64,000 nucleotides of DNA from Erwinia sp. ErVv1 (GCF_900068895.1 NZ_CDPK01000004.1:95158-159157); one strand, 5' to 3'; counted from the stretch's first letter, positions 10,921-21,001 are shown. The notes: generated by a model not told the origin, from the letters alone. Translations and numbers: made by a program.

Positions 10921-12636
10921 CTAAAGAAACGCCTCAGCCTTCTGGATCAGGCTGGTTTTGGTCAGCGCACCGAGGTATTTCCGTTCCTGTGGATTATTCA
11001 GCACCGGCAGCCGTTCCAGCGTCACTCTGGCAAACGCCTCCCATCCCTGGGTAATGGTCTGGTTTTCATAAACGGTAGGAAAGCTGGCATCCACTACGCA
11101 GCTAACCGGTGACTCCAGCGTGATCTCTTTATCCAGAACCTTATGGGAAATATCGTGAATAGAGACGGCCCCCATAAATTGCCCGCTGTCATTGATAACA
11201 TAGACAAATCGCTCACGCTTTAGCGTGCTGACTGCCAGCGCTTTGCCCACCGAATCTCCAGGCTTTAGCGCCGCGCCGGAGACGATAAACTGCGAGATAA
11301 TCCCGTTGTCGAAATCGAACTTCGCATCCGAACGGCTGAAGTGGTTCTTAACCACCGGATAGGTGCTATTAACCTGTAGCCGGTAAGCCGTCATGGTCGC
11401 CAGCACACAGGCGATCATCGTCGGGAACAGCAGGCTGCTGTTGAGGGTCATCTCCAGCACCATCAGCATCGCCATCAGAGGAGCCTGACTCACTGAGGCC
11501 AGCACCGCCCCCATGCCGACGGCGGCAAAGACCACCGGATCGCTGACCGGAAAACCCGCCAGACGCGCCAGCATCGCCACCAGCACGCCAAGCACCGCGC
11601 CCGTTAACAGCGACGGGGTAAACAGACCGCCCACGGCGTTAGACCCGACCGATATGGCAGTTGCGAGCATCTTCAGCACCAGCAAAATCACCAGCCCCTT
11701 GATCATAAAGCCACCGGCCATGATCGCCACAATCACTTCATAGCCATTACCGAGAATGGCCGGGGTGGCTATCGCCATCGCCCCAACAATCAGCCCGCCC
11801 AGCCCCAGCCGCAGCGGCAGGCTTGTCACACGACTGAAGCGCTGTCGACTCTGCTGGATGAGCCAGATCATCCCGCCGCCCACCAGCCCGGCCAGCAAGC
11901 CTACCGCGACGGTCAGCAGCATATTCCCCGGCGTCAGGTCAAACTGAGCGTGGGAGAAAGGATAGATGGCGGAGCGATAGCCCAGCGCCCAGAGCGTGAG
12001 TACCGCCACGCCTGAGGAGATGATCAGCGGGATAAGCCGCTGTAGCGCCGAGATGCCAAACGCGATCTCCGCCACGAAAATAGCCGACGCCAGCGGCGCA
12101 TGATAAACCGAAGAGAGGCCAGCGGCGGCGGCCATCGCCACAACGTCACTGTTTCTTAACGCCAGACGCGGAAAGCAGAAGCGCCCCATCAGGCTGCCAA
12201 TAAGCGCCGAGAGCTGGACCATCGGCCCCTCTTTACCGATGGAGGCGCCGCTGCCGATGCTGGCTATCGAGGAGAGCGCGCGGAACAGCGACGTTTTCGT
12301 GGGTACGGCATCCAGCCTGGCATTGATCACTTCCAGGTAATCGGTGCGCACCGTTTCTTTTTTCTCAATGGCCGTGGCGTAGCGCAGGAAGAACCCGGCT
12401 ATCAGGCCGCCGCCGCCCACAATCAGCGGCCAGAAGTAAGCCGGATACACGGCAATCGCCTGGGTGACATCCTGTTTACTGCCAAACAGCAGCGAGTTAA
12501 TGATTTCAATGACCAGCCTGAAGCCCAGCGTCACCAGCGTGGCGGCAAAACCCACCGGGATGGCGACCAGAATACTGGTCCAGTTCAGAGCGTGTCTGTT
12601 GCCCGTCTTAAGTGCATGTCTGCTGCCCGTCGTCAT
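10921..12636 (-). CDS. ClcB-like ClC chloride channel/transporter with C-terminal CBS region
   Basis: 571 residues: about 430 of ClC membrane domain and about 140 of a cytoplasmic CBS-type tail (VINDSGQFMGAVSIHDISH, LERLPVLNNPQERKYLGALTKTSL). The gating-glutamate motif is GSGASIGKEGPMVQ. As in E. coli ClcB, the helix-D GSGIP signature of ClC-ec1 is replaced by a TDYLEV segment. At the proton-glutamate position of ClC-ec1 (EE), the sequence reads VAEIAF, so the second Glu is absent. The selectivity-filter region AVGMGAVLASVSQAPL is intact. It is divergent from the alx riboswitch region. Ion selectivity and transport mode are not decidable from sequence. Confidence 0.9.
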   Translation of the reverse strand: MTTGSRHALKTGNRHALNWTSILVAIPVGFAATLVTLGFRLVIEIINSLLFGSKQDVTQAIAVYPAYFWPLIVGGGGLIAGFFLRYATAIEKKETVRTDYLEVINARLDAVPTKTSLFRALSSIASIGSGASIGKEGPMVQLSALIGSLMGRFCFPRLALRNSDVVAMAAAAGLSSVYHAPLASAIFVAEIAFGISALQRLIPLIISSGVAVLTLWALGYRSAIYPFSHAQFDLTPGNMLLTVAVGLLAGLVGGGMIWLIQQSRQRFSRVTSLPLRLGLGGLIVGAMAIATPAILGNGYEVIVAIMAGGFMIKGLVILLVLKMLATAISVGSNAVGGLFTPSLLTGAVLGVLVAMLARLAGFPVSDPVVFAAVGMGAVLASVSQAPLMAMLMVLEMTLNSSLLFPTMIACVLATMTAYRLQVNSTYPVVKNHFSRSDAKFDFDNGIISQFIVSGAALKPGDSVGKALAVSTLKRERFVYVINDSGQFMGAVSIHDISHKVLDKEITLESPVSCVVDASFPTVYENQTITQGWEAFARVTLERLPVLNNPQERKYLGALTKTSLIQKAEAFL

Positions 12637-12814
12637 GAGTCTCGTTTATCCCCGGCTCCGCTTTCAGCCCTTATCGTGGGAGAGGTGGCGGCAAAAATCA
12701 AACTCTCATCGGATCGCTGCGCCTGCCAGCGCCGCCGTTGGCTCTGTAAATATGTCTAAATATGACTGAAGAGTATTGACCTTTCGGTCGCGCTTCCTTA
12801 TCGTCTGCCTCAGC

Positions 12815-12935
12815 AAAGGGGAGTAACTTCATTGCCGGCTAATCGTCAATACGGTGCGTAAGCACCCGGTTACCGGGCATCCAGGATCCCATCCTGTGTT
12901 GTAAGTGAGACCTTGCCGTAAGGCGAGGTTTGCAT
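12815..12935 (+). ncRNA. yybP-ykoY manganese riboswitch (PRE/SraF element) of alx
   Basis: The leader contains the conserved 5' signature AAAGGGGAGTAA (12816-12827). It ends with the paired 3' signature GAGACCTTGCCG...AGGCGAGGTTTGC (about 12909-12933). Both are diagnostic of the yybP-ykoY family. The leader sits directly upstream of alx, as in E. coli, where this RNA responds to Mn2+ and alkaline pH and controls translation and termination. The 5' and 3' limits are approximate. Confidence 0.88.
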
Positions 12936-13002
12936 ACAGCAAAAATACTGTGGCTGACGTCGTCCAACGTTGGCCATTTTATTTTGTACAGGATACCGCG
13001 CT

Positions 13003-13968
13003 ATGCACACCACGGGTACACCGCTTCTCTGGGGCTGCTTTGCCGCCATCGTATTGATTATGCTTGCCATCGACCTGTTCCTCCAGGGCCGACGCGGCGC
13101 ACAAACCATGACCTTCAAACAGGCAGCCGTCTGGTCACTTATCTGGGTGACCGTATCGCTGTTATTCAGCGCTGCGCTTTGGGCCTACCTGCAGGCCACC
13201 GCAGGACCTGAGGTGGCACATCGCCAGACCCTGGCTTTTCTCACCGGCTACGTGCTGGAAAAAGCGCTGGCCGTGGATAACGTCTTCGTCTGGCTGATGC
13301 TTTTCAGCTATTTCGCCATTCCCCCCGCATTGCAGCGGCGAGTGTTGATTTACGGGGTGCTTGGCGCGATCGTCCTGCGCACCCTGCTGATTTTCGCCGG
13401 AAGCTGGCTGGTGACCGAGTTTAGCTGGGTGCTTTATCTCTTCGGCGTCTTCCTGCTGTTTACCGGGGTTAAGATGGCTATTCCGGGGGGAGAGGACGAA
13501 AAACCGGCGGGAGACAAGCCGCTGATTCGCTGGCTGCGTGGCCACCTGCGCATGACGGAGGGGCTGGAGGGCGAGAAGTTCTTTATTCGTCGCAATGGAT
13601 TACTGTTTGCCACACCGCTGCTGCTGGCATTAATCATGGTTGAGATTAGCGATGTGATCTTCGCCGCAGACAGCATTCCGGCCATTTTCGCGGTCACCAC
13701 CGACCCCTTTATCGTGCTGACCTCCAACCTTTTCGCCATTCTGGGCCTCCGCGCTATGTATTTCCTGCTCGCAAGCGTGGCGGAGCGCTTTTCCATGCTG
13801 AAGTATGGCCTGGCGGTGGTGCTGATATTTATCGGTATCAAAATGCTGATCGTCGATTTCTACCACATTCCGGTGGCGGCCTCGCTGGCGACGGTTGGCG
13901 GGATTCTGGCGGTGACGCTGCTGATCAACGCCTGGGTTAACCAGCGCAACCGTCGCAAAGCTGGATAA
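13003..13968 (+). CDS. alx: TerC-family membrane protein Alx (Mn2+/alkaline-inducible)
   Basis: 321 residues, the same length as E. coli Alx. The start at 13003 ([11 protein letters not shown]) aligns with E. coli MNTVGTPLLWG; an in-frame ATG at 12970 is too early. About nine membrane segments carry the TerC acidic motifs [11 protein letters not shown] and [20 protein letters not shown]. Alx is implicated in manganese homeostasis, which fits the upstream Mn riboswitch. The gene is followed by sstT, as in E. coli, with about 145 bp between. Confidence 0.96.
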   Translation: MHTTGTPLLWGCFAAIVLIMLAIDLFLQGRRGAQTMTFKQAAVWSLIWVTVSLLFSAALWAYLQATAGPEVAHRQTLAFLTGYVLEKALAVDNVFVWLMLFSYFAIPPALQRRVLIYGVLGAIVLRTLLIFAGSWLVTEFSWVLYLFGVFLLFTGVKMAIPGGEDEKPAGDKPLIRWLRGHLRMTEGLEGEKFFIRRNGLLFATPLLLALIMVEISDVIFAADSIPAIFAVTTDPFIVLTSNLFAILGLRAMYFLLASVAERFSMLKYGLAVVLIFIGIKMLIVDFYHIPVAASLATVGGILAVTLLINAWVNQRNRRKAG

Positions 13969-14113
13969 TCACCCGGCGTGGCAGGATCACTTTTCACTTC
14001 CCCTGCCATGACATTTCCTTATACTCCTCAGCGCAAACACGAGAATGCCGCTATGTTCAGCGCAGACGACGCTGACGCGCATCAGGATCACACTACTAAG
14101 CTGGTTGTTGAAT

Positions 14114-15355
14114 ATGAATATGGGAAAAGAACGCGCGGGGTTACTCCAGCGCCTGATGCAGGGAAGCCTGGTTACACAGATTATGATTGGCCTGTTCGCT
14201 GGAATGGCGCTGGCGTGGTTTTCGAAGGAGAATGCGCTGGCCGTGGGTCTGTTTGGCGAGCTGTTCGTTAGCGCACTCAAGGCCGTCGCCCCCATCCTGG
14301 TGATGGTGCTGGTGATCGCCTCGATTGCGAACCATCAGCAGGGGCAAAAAACCAATATCCGCCCCATTATTGTGCTTTATCTGCTGAGCACTTTCTTCGC
14401 CGCCGTCGTGGCGGTCGTCTTTAGCCATCTGTTTCCACAGACGCTCACGCTGGCTGACCAGGGACAGACCATCGCCCCGCCTTCCGGCATTCTTGCCGTG
14501 CTGCACAGCCTGCTGATGAGCATGGTGGCTAATCCCATTGATGCACTTATGCACGCTAACTATATCGGCATTCTGGTCTGGGCCATCGGTCTGGGCTTTG
14601 CCTTTCGCCACAGCAGCGATACCACGCGCGCCTTTCTTAACGATGCGTCAGAAGCGGTTACCGGGCTGGTACGTATCGTTATCCGTTTTGCGCCGCTGGG
14701 GATTTTTGGCCTGGTGGCCTCAATCCTTGCCTCGACCGGCTTTGCCGCACTGTGGGATTATGCCCACCTGCTGGCGCTGCTGTTGGGCTGTATGGTACTG
14801 ATGGCGCTGGTGTTTAATCCGCTCCTGGTATGGTGGAAAATCCGGCGCAATCCTTATCCTCTGGTATTTACCTGCCTGCGCGAAAGCGGGGTGACCGCAT
14901 TCTTCACCCGCAGCTCGGCGGCCAATATTCCGGTGAATATGGCCCTGGCGAAAAGGCTACAGCTGGATGAGGACACCTATTCCGTTTCTATTCCCATAGG
15001 GGCGAATATCAGCATGGCTGGCGCCTCCATCACCATTACCGTGCTGACGCTGGCAGCGGTCCATACGCTGGGGATCCACGTTGATAGCGGAACGGCCATT
15101 CTGCTTAGCCTGGTCGCGTCGATTTGTGCCTGTGGCGCATCTGGCGTGGCGGGGGGGTCTCTGCTGCTGATCCCGGTGGCCTGCAATATGTTCGGTATTC
15201 CTAATGATGTCGCCATGCAGGTGGTGGCCGTTGGCTTCATTATTGGCGTGCTACAGGATTCTGCCGAAACGGCGCTGAACTCCTCCGCCGATATTCTGTT
15301 TACCGCCGCCGCCTGTATGGCAGAAGATCGTCGGGAACAGCAAAAGAGCCTTTAA
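14114..15355 (+). CDS. sstT: Sodium/serine-threonine symporter
   Basis: SstT imports L-serine and L-threonine with Na+. The translation (413 residues against 414 in E. coli) is a dicarboxylate/amino acid:cation symporter-family protein. It has the substrate hairpin [15 protein letters not shown], the unwound motif [16 protein letters not shown], and [17 protein letters not shown] near the end. I start at ATG 14114, which aligns with the family; ATG 14120 is nearly as good, and no strong ribosome site separates them. The upstream in-frame ATG at 14045 would add a non-conserved extension. Confidence 0.95.
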   Translation: MNMGKERAGLLQRLMQGSLVTQIMIGLFAGMALAWFSKENALAVGLFGELFVSALKAVAPILVMVLVIASIANHQQGQKTNIRPIIVLYLLSTFFAAVVAVVFSHLFPQTLTLADQGQTIAPPSGILAVLHSLLMSMVANPIDALMHANYIGILVWAIGLGFAFRHSSDTTRAFLNDASEAVTGLVRIVIRFAPLGIFGLVASILASTGFAALWDYAHLLALLLGCMVLMALVFNPLLVWWKIRRNPYPLVFTCLRESGVTAFFTRSSAANIPVNMALAKRLQLDEDTYSVSIPIGANISMAGASITITVLTLAAVHTLGIHVDSGTAILLSLVASICACGASGVAGGSLLLIPVACNMFGIPNDVAMQVVAVGFIIGVLQDSAETALNSSADILFTAAACMAEDRREQQKSL

Positions 15356-15365
15356 TCTCGCCAGC

Positions 15366-15390
15366 GCGGTCGGGTATCTGTCCCGACCGC
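15366..15390 (+). terminator. Probable sstT terminator hairpin
   Basis: GCGGTCGGG pairs with CCCGACCGC around a short loop, starting 10 bp after the sstT stop. The following tract (TTCACCTCTTTC) is only moderately T-rich. Confidence 0.5.
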
Positions 15391-15712
15391 TTCACCTCTT
15401 TCGCGTCAACGTAGCAGCAGCCACGTAAGAGACTCTTCTTAAGTGTCAGTCTGTGTAAAGCGCCTTTCCGCTCACCGCCCACCCCTGTAAAACATTCTGG
15501 CAGAGAGTTTCTGCTGTCTCACCTGTCGGGATTTTGTTACATTTAGCGGCATTTTCTTACCGTCAGGCAGGAACGCAATACCTCATCCCCTTGCCAGATT
15601 TCGGAGATTAACGCCTTTGTTCAGCGCAGTTCTGCACTCAATATTATAATAATAAACTCGTTGTGACGGACACCGCCCGAACACGGCTAACAATGATGTT
15701 CAGGAATACCTT
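15391..15712. other. Intergenic region before yqjA
   Basis: No gene is visible. E. coli yqjA is controlled by Cpx; I looked for a clear tandem GTAAA CpxR box and saw only isolated TGTAAA words, so none is called. Confidence 0.4.
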
Positions 15713-16384
15713 ATGGATATTTTTAAAGCACTGATACAGGCTCTCTGGCAGCAGGATTATGATTCCCTGGCCGATCCGACGCTGGTATGGGCGATTTACG
15801 CCGTGCTGTTTATGATTTTATTCCTCGAAAATGGTCTGCTCCCCGCGGCATTCCTGCCGGGCGACAGCCTGCTGATTCTGGTCGGGGTGCTGATCGCCAA
15901 GGGCACCATGACCTTCCCCATGACGCTGTTTATTCTGACCACTGCCGCCAGTCTGGGGTGCTGGGTAAGCTATATTCAGGGCCGGTGGCTGGGCAATACG
16001 GCGACCGTACAAAAGTGGCTGTCGCATCTTCCCGCTCAGTACCATCAGCGCGCGCACAGCCTGTTTCATCGCCACGGTCTTTCCGCGCTGCTGGTGGGTC
16101 GCTTTATTGCCTTTGTCCGTACGCTGCTGCCCACCATTGCCGGCCTGTCCGGCCTGAGCAATGCGCGCTTTCAGTTATTTAACTGGATGAGCGGGCTGCT
16201 ATGGGTCTTAATCCTCACCGTTATGGGCTTCGCGCTCGGCAAAACGCCACTTTTTCTCAAATACGAAGATCAGCTGATGTTCTGTCTGATGCTGCTGCCC
16301 CTGGTGCTGCTGGTTTTCGGACTGGCGGGATCGCTGTACGTACTGTGGCGGAAAAAAAATAGCTCTGATGCTAATAAGGGATAA
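15713..16384 (+). CDS. yqjA: DedA-family membrane protein YqjA
   Basis: 223 residues (E. coli 220). The DedA core is [16 protein letters not shown] near residue 40 and [19 protein letters not shown] around residue 128. These carry the acidic residues and essential arginines of the family. DedA proteins are inner-membrane polyisoprenyl-phosphate or lipid transporters. In E. coli YqjA and YghB support division, drug tolerance and alkaline-pH growth. mzrA begins 5 bp after the stop, the same pairing as in E. coli. Confidence 0.96.
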   Translation: MDIFKALIQALWQQDYDSLADPTLVWAIYAVLFMILFLENGLLPAAFLPGDSLLILVGVLIAKGTMTFPMTLFILTTAASLGCWVSYIQGRWLGNTATVQKWLSHLPAQYHQRAHSLFHRHGLSALLVGRFIAFVRTLLPTIAGLSGLSNARFQLFNWMSGLLWVLILTVMGFALGKTPLFLKYEDQLMFCLMLLPLVLLVFGLAGSLYVLWRKKNSSDANKG

Positions 16385-16389
16385 TCCGG

Positions 16390-16776
16390 ATGCGCAAATT
16401 TCTCAGGTCCTGCGCTACTACGCGGATATTTTCGATACTATTACTGGGCGCGGCTGCGCTGGTGGCGATCTTTTTTCTGCCCACGCTGTTTCACAGCGAA
16501 AGTGCGCTGCAAATTCGCGCTTCACGCCAGGGCATCTCGCTGCCCGATGGTTTCTACGTTTATCAACGGCTCAATGCGGAGGGCATACATATCAAAAGTA
16601 TTACCCCGGATAACAACGCGTTATTGATAAAGTTTGACTCCGTTGAGCAGAGCAACGCTGCGGAAAAGGTGCTTCATGAGCTGTTACCCTATGGTTTCAG
16701 TATTGGCCGACCAGACGTGCCAGGCACGATTGAGTGGATGCACCGCCTCAGCCAGAATAAACAGGCCGTTGGCTAA
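16390..16776 (+). CDS. mzrA: EnvZ/OmpR modulator MzrA
   Basis: 128 residues (E. coli 127). One N-terminal membrane segment (about 12-32) is followed by a periplasmic domain. The conserved core LQIRASRQGISLPDGF...IKSITP and LLIKFDS align with E. coli MzrA (YqjB), which binds EnvZ and links Cpx to the EnvZ/OmpR system. Translation probably starts from AAGGG within the end of yqjA, indicating coupling in a yqjA-mzrA operon. Confidence 0.92.
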   Translation: MRKFLRSCATTRIFSILLLGAAALVAIFFLPTLFHSESALQIRASRQGISLPDGFYVYQRLNAEGIHIKSITPDNNALLIKFDSVEQSNAAEKVLHELLPYGFSIGRPDVPGTIEWMHRLSQNKQAVG

Positions 16777-16947
16777 CATTTACGCCCTGTCTCCGGCAAT
16801 TTTTGCAGGCTATCTCTAAGAATATTCTCTCTTTTTGAGCTTTTCAGGATTTCTGACTATGCTTAGTAAGCCAGACTAACCCGGATAGCCATGACAGGAT
16901 CATGGGTGTCGTTCCTGCGGCCCCAAAATTAGAAAGGAAAATCTGAT

Positions 16948-17322
16948 ATGAAATACCGCACGATTCTCGGCTTAAGCCTGTTAACTCTGACCACTTTCTC
17001 CCATGCGGCTGCTTCCCTTTGCCAGCAAAAAGAGCAGGCCATTCAGCATGAGATCGATCTGGCCCGCCAGCATGACAATCAACGTCGCGTTAACGGACTG
17101 GAACGGGCTCTGACTGAAGCCCGCGCTGGCTGCACGGATGAGAAACTGAAATCGCTCCATCAGGAGAAGATCAAAGAACATCAGCAGAAAGTGGAAGAGC
17201 GGCAGAAAGAGCTGGATAAGGAAAAGGCGGATGGCGATGACCGTAAAAAAATCACCCGGCGTGAACAGAAACTGGCAGAAGCAAAGCGCGAATTAAAGGA
17301 AGTTCAGGCGGCTCGCTATTAA
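16948..17322 (+). CDS. yqjC: Periplasmic DUF1090 protein YqjC
   Basis: 124 residues. A cleavable signal peptide (about 1-22, ending SHAA) precedes a mature part that is almost wholly charged helix and coiled coil (Glu/Lys/Gln-rich, EKIKEHQQKVEERQKELD). Two cysteines are conserved with E. coli YqjC: LCQQKEQ and AGCTDEKL. No function is established. It has a strong ribosome site (AGAAAGGAAAA) and is the first gene of the yqjC-D-E-K group. Confidence 0.92.
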   Translation: MKYRTILGLSLLTLTTFSHAAASLCQQKEQAIQHEIDLARQHDNQRRVNGLERALTEARAGCTDEKLKSLHQEKIKEHQQKVEERQKELDKEKADGDDRKKITRREQKLAEAKRELKEVQAARY

Positions 17323-17363
17323 GCGCTGCATGACTCTCACAACAAAATTTAAAGGAGTTTGTT

Positions 17364-17669
17364 ATGTCTAAAGACACCACATCTGAGCATCTGCGTGCGG
17401 AACTGAAAACCCTGGCGGATACGCTGGAAGAAGTCCTGAGCCACACTGGCGAAAAATCAAAATCCGAACTGGATAAGCTTCGCAGCAAAGCGCAGAGCGC
17501 GCTAAAAGATACGCGTGCACGTCTTGGCGACTCCGGCGAGCGTATTGCACAAACCTCACGTGAAGTAGCCGACCAGGCCGACGTTTACGTGCGTGAAAAT
17601 CCATGGACCAGCGTGGGTATCGGTGCCGCAATTGGTGTGGTACTCGGTGTCCTGCTGACGCGTCGTTAA
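17364..17669 (+). CDS. yqjD: YqjD/ElaB-family membrane-anchored ribosome-associated protein
   Basis: 101 residues. A long amphipathic helix full of Lys/Glu is followed by the family tail VRENPWTSVGIGAAIGVVLGVLLTRR, which contains a single membrane segment. In E. coli, YqjD tethers ribosomes to the inner membrane in stationary phase. The ribosome site is AAAGGAG, and yqjE starts 2 bp after its stop, so the genes are translationally linked. Confidence 0.93.
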   Translation: MSKDTTSEHLRAELKTLADTLEEVLSHTGEKSKSELDKLRSKAQSALKDTRARLGDSGERIAQTSREVADQADVYVRENPWTSVGIGAAIGVVLGVLLTRR

Positions 17670-17670
17670 G

Positions 17671-18066
17671 ATGGCGAATCTTCAGCAAAGCCAGGGCCCC
17701 GGCAAAGGGGTCATTAACATTGGCCAGCGTCTGGTCACCACGCTGGTAGGCCTCGTAGAAACGCGCGTCCGGCTGGCGGTCGTCGAGCTTGAAGAAGAGA
17801 AAGCGAATCTCATTCAAATGCTCCTGATGACCGGCCTGACCATGCTTTTTACCGCATTTGGCCTGATGAGCCTGATGATCCTCATTATCTGGGCGGTGAG
17901 CCCGCAGTATCGACTGATGGCTGTGGCGATCACCACTGGCGTGCTATTTGGACTGGCGGTTATTTTCGGCCTGTGGACGCTGGCCAAATCACGCCGCTCG
18001 ACACTGCTGAATGCCACTCGTAAAGAGCTGAAATCCGATCGTAAGCTGCTGGAGGAAGAAAAATGA
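17671..18066 (+). CDS. yqjE: Phage-holin-superfamily membrane protein YqjE (DUF1469)
   Basis: 131 residues. An N-terminal amphipathic part (TLVGLVETRVRLAVVELEEEKANLIQ) is followed by two strong membrane helices (about 53-78 and 83-105) and a basic tail. The layout and sequence match YqjE, whose function is unknown although co-expression with yqjD suggests a membrane stress role. Its stop overlaps the start of yqjK by 4 bp (ATGA). Confidence 0.92.
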   Translation: MANLQQSQGPGKGVINIGQRLVTTLVGLVETRVRLAVVELEEEKANLIQMLLMTGLTMLFTAFGLMSLMILIIWAVSPQYRLMAVAITTGVLFGLAVIFGLWTLAKSRRSTLLNATRKELKSDRKLLEEEK

Positions 18067-18350
18067 GCAGCAGCCGGGAACGTGCCGAACATAAAGCGGA
18101 GCTGCTGCGTCTGGTACAGCAACAGCGGCTCGATTTAAGCGCTGAAAAAAAGCTGTTTCTGGAAGCCACCGCTCGCTACGACCGTGGCTGGCTTAAGCTG
18201 GTCAGCCTGCGTCGCTTTGCCGTAGTCGGCAGTGGCCTGATGGCCATCTGGTCCGTACGCCATCCCCGCCGCATTACCCGCTGGGCAAAGCGCGGCCTGG
18301 GCTTATGGAGCACCTGGCGCGTCGTACGCAATTATCTTCCTAATCGCTGA
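18063..18350 (+). CDS. yqjK: YqjK-like protein
   Basis: 95 residues, basic. The pattern RLDLSAEKKLFLEATARYDRGW and a weakly hydrophobic stretch (FAVVGSGLMAIWSV, about 57-70) match the YqjK family. Its function is unknown. It is the last gene of the yqjCDEK run and overlaps yqjE by 4 bp. Confidence 0.88.
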   Translation: MSSSRERAEHKAELLRLVQQQRLDLSAEKKLFLEATARYDRGWLKLVSLRRFAVVGSGLMAIWSVRHPRRITRWAKRGLGLWSTWRVVRNYLPNR

Positions 18351-18584
18351 GTCTGCGCTTTCAACCTGATTCATCCTGCCGTTTTGACGTCTGTGGCCCA
18401 GTAATCACTGGGCCTGCGTCACATTCAATTTTACTGATAAACTCCGACAATTTATCTCGCTTACAATAGTTTCGCCTGGCGAATATTATCTTCAGTGACA
18501 AAGGTGGGTCAGGGCTAATCTCCTGACAGGCCTGAACTTAATGCGGCGAACCGGTGTTCGTTGAGATAATTCCTGTTGGGGTGA

Positions 18585-18980
18585 TTGATGAAAAAATTAG
18601 AAGACTTTGGCTTTCTGCTGGCACGGATCCTGATGCCAGTGCTGTTTATCGTGGCGGGCTGGGGCAAAATTAACGGCTACTCCGCCACGCAGCAATATAT
18701 GGAACATATGCACGTACCCGGCTTTCTGCTGCCGCTCACTATCCTTCTGGAGTTCGGGGGTGGCCTGGCCATTCTGTTTGGTTTCCTGACCCGTTTTACC
18801 GCAATCATTACCGCCATCTTCGCGATTATTACCGCGCTGATTTTCCATAGCGATGCGTCAGTGGCGGGCAGTTCTATCAACTTTATGAAAAACCTGTCTA
18901 TATCCGGCGGCTATCTGCTGCTGTTTATTACCGGTCCGGGCGCGTACAGCCTCGATCGTCTGCTCAACAAAAAGTGGTAA
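18585..18980 (+). CDS. yqjF: DoxX-family membrane protein YqjF
   Basis: 131 residues with four membrane helices. DoxX signatures are ARILMPVLFIVAGWGKINGY (about 14-33), PLTILLEFGGGLAILFG and LLLFITGPGAYSLDRLL. The family is linked to thiol or quinone redox chemistry, and E. coli YqjF is named as a probable quinol oxidase subunit. The next gene, yqjG, is a glutathionyl-hydroquinone reductase, which supports a joint quinone-related role (inference). Confidence 0.93.
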   Translation: MMKKLEDFGFLLARILMPVLFIVAGWGKINGYSATQQYMEHMHVPGFLLPLTILLEFGGGLAILFGFLTRFTAIITAIFAIITALIFHSDASVAGSSINFMKNLSISGGYLLLFITGPGAYSLDRLLNKKW

Positions 18981-19082
18981 AAACGTTGTCTGCCTCTGAC
19001 GCCCGAGTGCAGGGGCAGATAACGATCCGACACGCAGTAAGGCGCTATACTCTTAGGCATTTACAGCAAGGGGGATGACACG

Positions 19083-20069
19083 ATGGGCCAACTGATAGAT
19101 GGCGTCTGGCACGATAACTGGTATGACACGGCATCCACAGGCGGTCGTTTTCGCCGCTCTGAGTCTGCCTTTCGCAACTGGGTGACCGCCAGCGGTGACG
19201 CCGGGCCAACCGGGAAGGGAGGATTTCGCGCCGAAGCGGGCCGCTATCATCTCTATGTTTCCCTTGCCTGCCCCTGGGCGCACCGCACCCTGATTATGCG
19301 TAAGCTGAAAGGCCTGGAGTCGCTGATTTCCGTCTCTGTTGTTCACCCTCTGATGCTGGAGAACGGCTGGACCTTTGATAAGTCCTTTCCGGGTGCCACG
19401 GGCGATGATCTTTACCAGCACGACTATCTCTACCAGCTTTATCTCCAGGCCGATCAATCCTACACCGGACGAGTCACCGTCCCGGTTCTGTGGGACAAAC
19501 AGCAAAACACCCTGGTCAGCAATGAGTCAGCCGATATTCTGCGGATGTTAAACAGCGCTTTTGACGCCGCTGGTGCACGGGCGGGAGACTATTATCCAGC
19601 GGATCTGCGGGATAAAATTAACCAGGTTAACGGCTGGATTTACGACACGGTCAATAATGGCGTTTATAAATCTGGCTTCGCCACCACGCAGGACGCCTAT
19701 GACGAAGCCGTAACGGCTCTGTTTAATTCCCTCGAGAGGCTTGAACAGATGCTGGGGCAGCACCGTTATCTGACGGGCGAGCGCCTGACCGAGGCCGATC
19801 TGCGCCTGTGGACCACCCTGGTGCGCTTCGATCCCGTCTATGTTACCCATTTCAAATGCGATAAGTATCGCATCAGCGACTATCTGAATCTGAATGGGTT
19901 CCTGCGTGAGATCTATCAGATGCCCGGCCTGGACGAGACGGTAGACCTGGCGCACATTCGTCATCATTACTATTGCAGCCACAAGACCATCAACCCCAGC
20001 GGGATCATTTCACTGGGGCCGGCATTTGACTGGGATGAACCGCACGGACGTGATGAGCGCTTTCGTTAA
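19083..20069 (+). CDS. yqjG: Glutathionyl-hydroquinone reductase
   Basis: 328 residues, the same length as E. coli YqjG, a Xi-class glutathione transferase that removes glutathione from glutathionyl-hydroquinones. The catalytic Cys is in LACPWAHRTLI (about residue 62). The thioredoxin-like part continues to VPVLWDKQQNTLVSNESADI. A helical C-terminal domain contains GERLTEADLRLW and the family tail NPSGIISLGP. It is convergent with yhaJ. Confidence 0.97.
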   Translation: MGQLIDGVWHDNWYDTASTGGRFRRSESAFRNWVTASGDAGPTGKGGFRAEAGRYHLYVSLACPWAHRTLIMRKLKGLESLISVSVVHPLMLENGWTFDKSFPGATGDDLYQHDYLYQLYLQADQSYTGRVTVPVLWDKQQNTLVSNESADILRMLNSAFDAAGARAGDYYPADLRDKINQVNGWIYDTVNNGVYKSGFATTQDAYDEAVTALFNSLERLEQMLGQHRYLTGERLTEADLRLWTTLVRFDPVYVTHFKCDKYRISDYLNLNGFLREIYQMPGLDETVDLAHIRHHYYCSHKTINPSGIISLGPAFDWDEPHGRDERFR

Positions 20070-20098
20070 TCGCTAACATGCGCAGCTCCCCAGACCAG

Positions 20099-21001
20099 TT
20101 ATCCCTGCCGCTTCGCCAGCAGCTTAGGGATTTCCCGCAGGCACCAGGCTTTTGCTTCGCCCATGCTGTCGCGACGCCATGCCATAATAATGTCCACCTC
20201 CCGGGTATATTCCGGGCTGACCACCCGCAGGCGTCCTTCGGCAATATCCTTTTCCACCAGGGGATAAGGCATTGAAGCCACGCCCAGCCCGGCCAGCAGC
20301 GCCCGGTGTTTATCCGCAATTGAGCTGACGGTCAGCCGCTGCTGCTTGTCCAGCAGCTGTACGGTGAGCACCGGACGCTCGCGGGCAGTATCCGCCACGG
20401 CGATACCGCGATACTTCACCCGCGTCACCTCAGAGAGCGGTTCAGGCTCGTCATGAATAGGGTGGTCGGGACTGGCAACAATCACGCTAATCATGCTGTA
20501 CAGTTTGCGGGTATTAATTTCCGACGAGGCACGAAAGTGCATATCCGGCGCGATGACGATGTCTGCCCTGCCCTGCTCCAGCCGCTCCCAGGCCCCCGCC
20601 AGCACTTCTGTTATCAGCGATATTTGGGTATTCGCTTTCGCGGCGAGCTTATCGATCAGGGGAAAGAGTGATTCACAGGGAACCAGCGCCTCATTGACAA
20701 TAGTCAGATGCGTTTCCCACCCTCGCGCCAGCGCCTCTGCATCGGTGGTAAGCTTATCGGCCGCCTCCAGCAAGACCCGCCCTCGTTCCAGCAGCATGCG
20801 GCCAACGTTGGTGAATTTTGTGCGGTGTCCGGAGCGGTCAAACAGGACCACGTCCAGCTCCTCCTCCAGCTTTTGCATGGTGTAGCTGAGCGCAGAAGGC
20901 ACCCGGCCCAGCTCATCCGCCGCCGCCGCAAAACTGCCCCGGCGATCGATAGCATCCATGACTCGTAACGCTTCCAGCGTCAGAGCGCGATCTTTAGCCA
21001 T
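20099..21001 (-). CDS. yhaJ: LysR-family transcriptional regulator YhaJ
   Basis: 300 residues. The N-terminal winged helix (ALRVMDAIDRRGSFAAAADE, then SALSYTMQKLEEELDV) is almost identical to E. coli YhaJ. It is followed by a LysR effector domain. E. coli YhaJ activates the quinone-stress genes yqjF and yhaK, and both are next to it here, so the regulon and its regulator are clustered. It is divergent from yhaK with about 120 bp between. Confidence 0.96.
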   Translation of the reverse strand: MAKDRALTLEALRVMDAIDRRGSFAAAADELGRVPSALSYTMQKLEEELDVVLFDRSGHRTKFTNVGRMLLERGRVLLEAADKLTTDAEALARGWETHLTIVNEALVPCESLFPLIDKLAAKANTQISLITEVLAGAWERLEQGRADIVIAPDMHFRASSEINTRKLYSMISVIVASPDHPIHDEPEPLSEVTRVKYRGIAVADTARERPVLTVQLLDKQQRLTVSSIADKHRALLAGLGVASMPYPLVEKDIAEGRLRVVSPEYTREVDIIMAWRRDSMGEAKAWCLREIPKLLAKRQG

